A DNA stretch of 64,000 nucleotides from contig NZ_LT990039.1 of assembly GCF_900312975.1 (NCBI RefSeq), forward strand, positions 1,612,001 to 1,676,000, written 5' to 3'. Below, in pieces: positions 58,333-64,000 of the stretch. Positions within the stretch are counted from its first letter, which is position 1; each line of letters starts with the position of its first letter. The DNA is from Massilistercora timonensis (GTDB lineage: Bacteria; Bacillota; Clostridia; Lachnospirales; Lachnospiraceae). The position numbers and the translations under genes are program-made. Below the pieces are notes generated by a model. It was not told the origin of the DNA. It searched no databases and saw only the letters and a program-made list of their open reading frames with translations.

Positions 58333-59266
58333 GGAAGAAGGGACGGACCTGCTTCTTATCGCCGGGGACCTGTTCCACAGACAGCCCCTTTTGCGGGAGT
58401 TAAAAGAAGTGAACGCCTGCCTGGGGCGGATGAGGAAGACCCAGGTGGCGCTGATCATCGGCAACCACGACTATCTGAAGCCGGGCTCCTATTACCGGAG
58501 CTTTTCCTGGGCGGCCAATATCCATCCCCTTCTGAGCGAGGAACTGGAATGCCTGGAATTGCCAAAGCTTAGCACGGCGGTGTACGGCATGAGCTATCAT
58601 TCCCGGGAGATCACCGGCCGGCCCTATGAGGGAATGGGAGCGCCCGGGCGGCAGAAACACGAGATCCTGATGCTCCACGGCGGGGACGAGAAGCATATGC
58701 CCATAGATGGAAAAGAACTTTCCAGTCTTGGGTATGACTATGTGGCCCTGGGCCATATCCATAAGCCTCAGGAGGTGATCCCGGGGAAGGCGGCCTACAG
58801 CGGAGCCCTGGAGCCCATTGACAAAAATGACATGGGTCCTCACGGATATATTGCCGGGGAGCTTACGGACCGGGGGTGTCAGATCCGGTTTGTGCCGGCG
58901 GCGGCAAGAGAGTACCGGCCGCTGGAGATAAGAGTGACCCGGGAGATGACCGGATATCAGGTGAAAGAACTGCTCCGGTCGCGGATCGGTGAGCTGGGAA
59001 AGGAACATATGTATAAGGCCCGCCTTGTGGGCTTCCGGGATCCGGAGGTACTGTTTGACTTAAGTGGTTTCGACGTCTATGGAAATCTGGTGGAACTGAC
59101 AGATGGGACCCGTCCGGCCTATGATTTCGGGAAGCTGGAAGAGACCAACCGGGAAAATATCCTGGGGGCGTTTATCCGGGAGTTCCAGGGAGCCGGGGAG
59201 GAGACCAGGGAGTATATGGCCCTGTGCGAGGGCGTGCAGGCGCTGATGGAGACAAGAAGAGACTGA
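58211..59266 (+). CDS. SbcD/YhaO-like metallophosphoesterase (DNA repair exonuclease family)
   Basis: A 351-residue nuclease-type calcineurin-like phosphoesterase. Its metal motifs are ADIHLGAEPD, AGDLFHRQ, GNHDYL, MLHGGDEKHM and LGHIHKPQ, in the usual order. It starts inside the preceding kinase gene at 58211 after AGAAGGAGAACAAG. The partner ATPase starts one base after its stop, so the pair is coupled as with SbcD-SbcC, Mre11-Rad50 and YhaO-YhaN. The C-terminal part (about 230-351) is a capping domain. It is expected to process DNA ends or hairpins with the ATPase. Confidence 0.9.
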   Translation: MRFIHIADIHLGAEPDAGSAYSKSRPREIWNSLERICGICEEEGTDLLLIAGDLFHRQPLLRELKEVNACLGRMRKTQVALIIGNHDYLKPGSYYRSFSWAANIHPLLSEELECLELPKLSTAVYGMSYHSREITGRPYEGMGAPGRQKHEILMLHGGDEKHMPIDGKELSSLGYDYVALGHIHKPQEVIPGKAAYSGALEPIDKNDMGPHGYIAGELTDRGCQIRFVPAAAREYRPLEIRVTREMTGYQVKELLRSRIGELGKEHMYKARLVGFRDPEVLFDLSGFDVYGNLVELTDGTRPAYDFGKLEETNRENILGAFIREFQGAGEETREYMALCEGVQALMETRRD

Positions 59267-59267
59267 T

Positions 59268-60818
59268 ATGAAGATTTGCAGGATTAAGATAAAAAATTTC
59301 GGAAAGCTGGCGGACCGGGACTTTGATCTGTCTGAGGGCGTCCAGCTTTTTTACGGGGAAAATGAATCGGGGAAATCCACCGTTCATTCCTTTCTAAAAG
59401 GCATGCTTTTTGGTATGGAAAGAGGGCGGGGACGGGCGTCGGCAAACGATGCTTTCAGCCGGTACGAACCCTGGGAGAACCCGTCTTCTTACGCCGGGTC
59501 CCTGCAGTTTGAAAGCGGGGGGAAACATTTCTGGATCCACCGGAATTTTGACAAATATACCCGGAAGGCGGAGTTGATCTGCGAGGAGGATGGAGAGGAA
59601 CTTTCCATGGAACAGGGAGATCTATGCGTGCTGCTGGGGGGAATGGACGCAGCGGGATATGAGAACACCATCTCCATCGGCCAGCTGAAAGCCCAGCCGG
59701 GCCAGCCCTTGGCCGAGCAGCTGAAAAGCTTCGCGGTGAATTATTACGCGGCGGGATCAAGTGACCTTGATCTGCCGGCGGCTCTTGCTCATCTGGAGGA
59801 GCGGCGCAAAGAGGTGGACCGGGAGCGCAAAGAGCTGGCGGGCAAGCGGCAGAGAAGAAGAGAACGGATCGAGCAGGAGGCCTCCTATGTATGGCGGGAG
59901 ATCCACGGGCTTGTGGAGGAAGAAGAGGCGCTGGAGGAGGAGATCCACCTTCGGCGGGAGAGGGCCCGGGAAGAAGAGCCGGAGAAGAAGCGGGTGCTGG
60001 ATGAGATCCGGCCGCCCAAGTGGAGGATCCATCCGGTAGAGATCCTGTTGTTCTTCCTGATCGTGGCAGGTTCTTTCGTGCTGATCCATCGTCCCTGGAA
60101 CTTTCTGGTGGCCATTGTCCTGTCCCTGTGCTGCGGGATCTATGTGTGGAACCGGATGAAAGTAGGGAAGCGCCAGGAGAAGACGGAACCGGAGAAGATC
60201 CTGGAAGAGATCACCCCCAGAGAGGAGAAGGAACCTCTGGAGCGGCTGCTGTGGAAGCGGGAGCATTTGGAGGCGGAGCGTAAGGATAAAGAAGTCCAGT
60301 ATGAGAATCTGAAGGAATGTCTGGAAGAATTGGAAGAAGTGGGGCAGGAGGAGAAGGAGCTGGACCGGAAGCGGGAGGCTGTCCTTCTGGCTGCGGAGAA
60401 GCTGAATCAGGTGTCCCGGCTTCAGCAGGATAAGATGGAGGACGACCTGGATGTGCGGGTGTCCCAGATCATGAGGGAGATCACCGGGGGGAAATATACT
60501 CGTCTGGTGGTGGAGGAACCGCTGAAGATGAGCGTGCTTATGGAGGACGGAAGGAAAGTGGGGATCGACCGCCTCAGCAGGGGCACCATCGAGCAGATCT
60601 ACTTCGCTCTTAGGATGGCGGCGGGGGAATTGCTCTATGAGGAGGAATATCCGGTGATCCTGGACGATACCTTTGCCTACTATGACGAGGCCAGGCTTGG
60701 GAATACTCTGAAGTGGCTGGCCGCAAACCGGCGGCAGGTTCTTCTTTTTACCTGCCAGAAGCGGGAGGAGGAGATCCTTGGGGAACTGGGGATCCCCTAT
60801 AAGAGACAAAAGATCTGA
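59268..60818 (+). CDS. YhaN/SbcC-like ATPase with two central membrane spans
   Basis: A 516-residue SMC/Rad50-type ATPase, much shorter than SbcC (about 1000). Walker A is GENESGKST (near residue 29), the signature is around IDRLSRGTIEQIYFALRMAAGELL and Walker B is PVILDDTFAYYDE. Between them lie coiled coils (about 175-245 and 305-385). At their turn, in place of a zinc hook, are two hydrophobic segments (about 257-272 and 276-293, ILLFFLIVAGSFVLI and FLVAIVLSLCCGIYVW) that look like a membrane hairpin. The ATPase may therefore be tethered to the membrane. It starts one base after the phosphoesterase gene. Confidence 0.85.
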   Translation: MKICRIKIKNFGKLADRDFDLSEGVQLFYGENESGKSTVHSFLKGMLFGMERGRGRASANDAFSRYEPWENPSSYAGSLQFESGGKHFWIHRNFDKYTRKAELICEEDGEELSMEQGDLCVLLGGMDAAGYENTISIGQLKAQPGQPLAEQLKSFAVNYYAAGSSDLDLPAALAHLEERRKEVDRERKELAGKRQRRRERIEQEASYVWREIHGLVEEEEALEEEIHLRRERAREEEPEKKRVLDEIRPPKWRIHPVEILLFFLIVAGSFVLIHRPWNFLVAIVLSLCCGIYVWNRMKVGKRQEKTEPEKILEEITPREEKEPLERLLWKREHLEAERKDKEVQYENLKECLEELEEVGQEEKELDRKREAVLLAAEKLNQVSRLQQDKMEDDLDVRVSQIMREITGGKYTRLVVEEPLKMSVLMEDGRKVGIDRLSRGTIEQIYFALRMAAGELLYEEEYPVILDDTFAYYDEARLGNTLKWLAANRRQVLLFTCQKREEEILGELGIPYKRQKI

Positions 60819-60874
60819 AAAGGGAGAAAAAGAGAGGAGGTCTTTTAGACCTCCGAATCGATTTCTCCCTTTTT
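60818..60874. terminator. Two-way terminator between the ATPase gene and prs
   Basis: An inner hairpin GGAGGTC / GACCTCC and outer arms AAAAGGGAGAAA / TTTCTCCCTTTT form a nested structure with T-runs on both strands. It overlaps the last codons of prs and touches the ATPase stop. Confidence 0.75.
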
Positions 60875-62038
60875 GTAATTTTCTACCGCGGCCAGGATCC
60901 GCTCATGGGGATCCAGAATGCTGCTGATGGAGCCGTCATGGTTCAGAGTGTCGATCAAAAGAGCCATGTATTTGCTCATATCGCAGTTCACATAATAGGG
61001 CCGGGCCAGAAGTTCCGGCGTCTGATAGATCAGGTTGGTGGTGAGGATGGCGTCGATGATCCCTTCCTCGTAGGCCTGATCGAACTTCTCCAGACCGTTG
61101 GTGAAAAGTCCGAAGGTGGCTGCCGCGAAGATCCGGCGGGCGTTCCGCCGTTTTAACTGCCGGGCCACGTCCAGGATACTGTCTCCGGAGGAGATCATGT
61201 CGTCCAGGATGATCACATCCTTGCCCTCCACGGAGGAGCCCAGGAACTCGTGGGCCACAATAGGGTTCCGTCCGTTGACTACTCGGGTGTAATCCCGCCG
61301 TTTATAGAACATACCCATATCCAGGTTCAGGATGTTGGCCAGATAGACCGCGCGCTCGGTGGCGCCCTCGTCCGGGCTGATGGCCATCATGTGGTCGCTG
61401 TCGATCTGAAGATCGTTATAGGTGAGCAGAAGTCCCTTTACAAACTGATAGGTGGGACGGATGGTCTCAAATCCGCTTAAGGGGATGGCGTTCTGGACTC
61501 TGGGATCGTGGGCGTCAAAGGTGATGATATTGTCCACGCCCATCCGCACCAGTTCCTGCAGGGCGAGGGCACAGTCCAGGGATTCCCGGCGGCTTCTCTT
61601 GTGCTGGCGGCTTTCGTACAGGAAGGGCATGATCACGTTGATCCGGCGGGCCTTTCCTCCTACTGCCGCGATCACCCGCTTCAGGTTCTGGAAGTGGTCG
61701 TCCGGGGACATGCGGTTGATGTTTCCTGTCAGGGAGTAGGTCAGGCTGTAGTTGCACACATCCACCATAATGTAGATGTCCTTGCCGCGGACGGATTCTC
61801 CCAGGATCCCCTTGGCTTCGCCGGAACCAAAACGGGGCACTTTGGCGTTGATCAGGTAGTTGTCCCGCTCATAGCCGCTGAATGCCACGTCGTCCTTGTG
61901 GGCATGTCCTTCCTCCCTGCGCCATTTTACGATATAATCGTTTACCTTGTCTCCCATCTCCTGGATGCCGTCCAGGGCTACAATGCCAAGGGCTCCTACA
62001 GGGATATTGTCCAGGTTGCGTTCATTACGACGTAACAT
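60845..62038 (-). CDS. prs: Ribose-phosphate pyrophosphokinase
   Basis: A 397-residue enzyme that makes PRPP from ribose-5-phosphate and ATP for nucleotide, His and Trp synthesis. It is longer than the usual 315 residues. The N-terminal domain has IMVDVCNYSLTYSL and the flexible-loop region PFLYESRQHKRSRRESLDC. DAHDPRVQNAIPL and the PRPP-binding loop DVIILDDMISSGDSI are clear. The extra ~50 residues at the N-terminus and the long insert are typical of a clostridial type. The start at 62038 follows TTGGAGGTACAAAAG; the TTG at 62053 lies inside that site. It overlaps the preceding helicase-loader gene by 14 bases. Confidence 0.92.
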   Translation of the reverse strand: MLRRNERNLDNIPVGALGIVALDGIQEMGDKVNDYIVKWRREEGHAHKDDVAFSGYERDNYLINAKVPRFGSGEAKGILGESVRGKDIYIMVDVCNYSLTYSLTGNINRMSPDDHFQNLKRVIAAVGGKARRINVIMPFLYESRQHKRSRRESLDCALALQELVRMGVDNIITFDAHDPRVQNAIPLSGFETIRPTYQFVKGLLLTYNDLQIDSDHMMAISPDEGATERAVYLANILNLDMGMFYKRRDYTRVVNGRNPIVAHEFLGSSVEGKDVIILDDMISSGDSILDVARQLKRRNARRIFAAATFGLFTNGLEKFDQAYEEGIIDAILTTNLIYQTPELLARPYYVNCDMSKYMALLIDTLNHDGSISSILDPHERILAAVENYKKGEIDSEV

Positions 62039-63038
62039 CTTTTGTACCTCCAAGGTTTAATAGTTTTTTCTGGATCCGGATATCGTCCCCGGTGAGCCGC
62101 AGCATGGTGTAGGAGCTGCTGAGCCGGGAGAAGATCCGCTCCGAGTATATGGATTTGATATCGTCAAGCGCCAGGTTGGTGGAAATGATGGTTGCCTTCC
62201 GGCGCAGGATCCGCTCGTTGATACAGGCGAAAAGCTGGGACGCGGTAAATGCGTTGGTAAGCTCCGTGCCCAGGTCGTCAATGATCAGAAGATCACATTC
62301 ATAGATGGGGGCAAGCCCGTCGGAATGTTCCTCCCGCTTCCCGCCAAAGGTGTTTTCCGCGAAATGCTCAAAGAGCTGGACTGCGGAAAAGTAAATGACC
62401 GAGTAGGAAGCGTCGATCAGTTCTTTGGCGATGCAGTGGGAGAGAAAGGTCTTCCCTACCCCGGTGTCGCCGTATAACAGAAGATTGTGAAATTCACTGG
62501 AGAAGTTGTCCACGAAGGAGCGGCAGGTTTTCAGCGCCGTCTTTACTGCCTCCAGGGAAGAGCGGCCCGTCAGCGGGTCAATGTGGTTGCTGGAGTAATA
62601 TTCCAGGCGGAAGGTGGAAAAATTCTCCTCTTCCAGGATCCCCTGCAGGTTGGACTGCTGATAGAGCAGGTCGATAATAGCCTTCTTGAAGCAGTGGCAC
62701 TTCTCTGTGCCGATGTAGCCGGTGTCCCGGCAGTCGGGGCAGGTATAGTGAGGTTCCAGGTAATCTTCCGGGAACCCTGCGTCAAGAAGAAGCTGCCTCT
62801 TGCGGGCGAAAAGCCCGGCCAGCGTCTCTTTAGCAGAAGCAAGGGCGGTTTCGTCCCCGTCCAGAAGGTTCTTTGCCTTGGCCACGCTGACAGAAGAGAT
62901 CTCTTCCTCCGTCTGTTGAAGGGCCGGGATGCGCTTGTAGGCTTCCTGGCGCTGCCGGCGAAGCCGCTGCTCGTCTTCCAGCTGCCGCTGTTCATAGATA
63001 CGCATAAGTAAATCGTATTGAGAATTGGAAAGAGCCAT
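62025..63038 (-). CDS. DnaI/DnaC-like helicase loader (AAA+ ATPase)
   Basis: A 337-residue replication protein. The N-terminal part has a coiled segment and a zinc knuckle YTCPDCRDTGYIGTEKCHCFKK. The AAA+ domain has Walker A GDTGVGKTFLSHCI, Walker B DLLIIDDLGTEL and sensor-type ATIISTNLALDDI. It loads the DnaB/DnaC helicase during initiation and restart. The gene lies 19 bases after a DnaD-type primosome gene and overlaps prs by 14 bases. The ATG at 63038 follows AAGGAGATTTTT. Confidence 0.92.
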   Translation of the reverse strand: MALSNSQYDLLMRIYEQRQLEDEQRLRRQRQEAYKRIPALQQTEEEISSVSVAKAKNLLDGDETALASAKETLAGLFARKRQLLLDAGFPEDYLEPHYTCPDCRDTGYIGTEKCHCFKKAIIDLLYQQSNLQGILEEENFSTFRLEYYSSNHIDPLTGRSSLEAVKTALKTCRSFVDNFSSEFHNLLLYGDTGVGKTFLSHCIAKELIDASYSVIYFSAVQLFEHFAENTFGGKREEHSDGLAPIYECDLLIIDDLGTELTNAFTASQLFACINERILRRKATIISTNLALDDIKSIYSERIFSRLSSSYTMLRLTGDDIRIQKKLLNLGGTKDVTS

Positions 63039-63057
63039 AAAAATCTCCTTACAATAG

Positions 63058-64000
63058 TTATTGCTGGACCAGTTTCCGTTCCAGATCGTTCATATCGTAG
63101 GAACGGCTGTCGAAATTATTGAATTTATTGGAGGAAGCTTTGGCCGCAGGCCGTTTTTTGCGTTCCTTCTCTTTATAGTAGGCCGTGTCCAGGGCTTCCA
63201 CATCCTTCAGGCTGTGGACGTTCTGGGCCAGCCAGCTTTTTAAGATCGAGTCGGTGTACTCAAAGCTGGGCTGGTGGATCTTGTTCATGGTCCGGGCGCA
63301 GGCCTCCAGGATGATCTCCAGGGCAAAGCCGTATTCCTCGTTCCACTTCCGGATATAGGCGATCTCAGAGGTGGCAGGTGAGCGGCCTTTGATGCCGTAG
63401 GCGTTCAGCACGGAGTAGCAGTTGCGGTTGTAGGCCTGGGTGCCTGCCTTGGCCTCCTCTACGGTGTGGAATTCCTGCTCATGCCAGGAGAGGGCCACTT
63501 TCTGGATGTAATGGATGCTCTTGTGGCCGTTTTCCACACAGTATTCGATGAGATATTCGATCAGGTCCGCAGACATGTGAAGGGTCTCATAGAAATAGGT
63601 GATGGCCTCAATGTCTGTGGCGGAAAGGGTCTTGCCCAGATACTGCTCGGCCACAAACAGAAGCTCTTTGAACTCCTTGCGGCTGCGGTACTGCCGGATG
63701 TCCGGAACATCCGAAGGCAGAGAAGACGAAGCGGGTCCGCTCTCAGGAGCGGACTCGTATTCTAAAAGACCCTGCTTTTTCCAGTAATTCAGAGCCCGGA
63801 CCACATCCTTTTCCGTGATCTCCAGAAGATCTGCGATCCTGGAGACGGTGAGGGTGCCGGAGGGCTCGGTCAGATGACGGAGCAGAAGAAGGTACACCTT
63901 TACATATTCGCCGTTGGCTTTGGCCATATAATTGTCGATAAATTCATTCTCCAGCACAGTGGTATTGCTCTGCGCGTGGTTGGTAAGCGTTAATTTCCTC
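63058..64000 (-). CDS. DnaD-domain primosome protein (5' end outside window)
   Basis: A replication-initiation protein with an N-terminal winged helix (FIDNYMAKANGEYVKVYLLLLRHL, SRIADLLEITEKDVVRALNYWKKQGLLEYE) and a DnaD-like helical domain (about residues 100-240, ATDIEAITYFYETLHMSADLIEYLIEYCVENG). The frame remains open past the GTG at 63957 to the right edge (residues NHAQSNTTVLENEF precede), so the true start is outside. DnaD proteins remodel DNA and recruit the helicase loader, encoded next. Confidence 0.9.
   Translation of the reverse strand, partial: RKLTLTNHAQSNTTVLENEFIDNYMAKANGEYVKVYLLLLRHLTEPSGTLTVSRIADLLEITEKDVVRALNYWKKQGLLEYESAPESGPASSSLPSDVPDIRQYRSRKEFKELLFVAEQYLGKTLSATDIEAITYFYETLHMSADLIEYLIEYCVENGHKSIHYIQKVALSWHEQEFHTVEEAKAGTQAYNRNCYSVLNAYGIKGRSPATSEIAYIRKWNEEYGFALEIILEACARTMNKIHQPSFEYTDSILKSWLAQNVHSLKDVEALDTAYYKEKERKKRPAAKASSNKFNNFDSRSYDMNDLERKLVQQ

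Overview
The window is chromosomal DNA of a spore-forming, anaerobic Firmicute, most likely a gut Lachnospiraceae (Clostridium cluster XIVa). The evidence is the spore genes (spoIID, a spoIIQ-like gene, spmA, spmB, a Spo0A C-terminal protein), T-box leaders on ileS and metG, purine-rich Shine-Dalgarno sites on nearly every gene, diaminopimelate dehydrogenase, and the style of the proteins. I saw no rRNA, tRNA, CRISPR array, prophage or transposase gene.

Layout. 1-3026: end of an amino-acid importer, an ABC ATPase fused to an acetyltransferase, and a MalY/PatB-type C-S lyase, probably a sulfur amino-acid uptake and salvage unit. 3130-5730: a 33-residue protein, a WYL regulator and a D,D-carboxypeptidase. 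5859-17901: a carbohydrate locus with a two-component system, a degenerate ABC-ATPase-like protein, an RbsBAC-type importer, two isomerase-like enzymes, a DhaK-DhaL kinase and a Gfo/Idh/MocA oxidoreductase; the sugar is unknown. 17979-26490: ileS under an Ile T-box, glycogen phosphorylase, a membrane protein, and spoIID plus a spoIIQ-like gene. 26635-34892: GIY-YIG protein, hemolysin III family protein, dipeptidase, DUF819 protein, spmA, MATE exporter, spmB and a DUF885 peptidase. 34964-42685: metG under a Met T-box, ddh, tatD, rsmA, citrate synthase and a lipase-like hydrolase. 42699-48168: two tandem structured small-RNA candidates, the Spo0A-C protein, a GH25-LysM lysozyme and a two-component system. 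48250-64000: methyltransferase, a large exported protein, queT with a preQ1 riboswitch, ThrE-type exporter, asnS, a second two-component system, an SbcD/SbcC-like pair, prs and two primosome genes.

Two things stand out. First, a dispersed palindromic element (12 copies here, always in gaps and mostly just after a stop codon) with a second, related family around tatD. Three proteins take their last residues and stop codon from it. Second, on the minus strand at 42699-43170, two tandem ~175-nt RNA units share covarying hairpins, identical C/U-rich segments and a promoter with paired CTTAAG/TTTAAG hexamers spaced 5 nt. The same hexamer lies at the promoters of the neighbouring OmpR-family regulator and, as a single site, of the Spo0A-C gene. 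This resembles the CiaR/csRNA arrangement of streptococci and may be an analogous, undescribed regulon.

All calls come from reading the sequence. Family names rest on motifs and general similarity and were not confirmed by a search.
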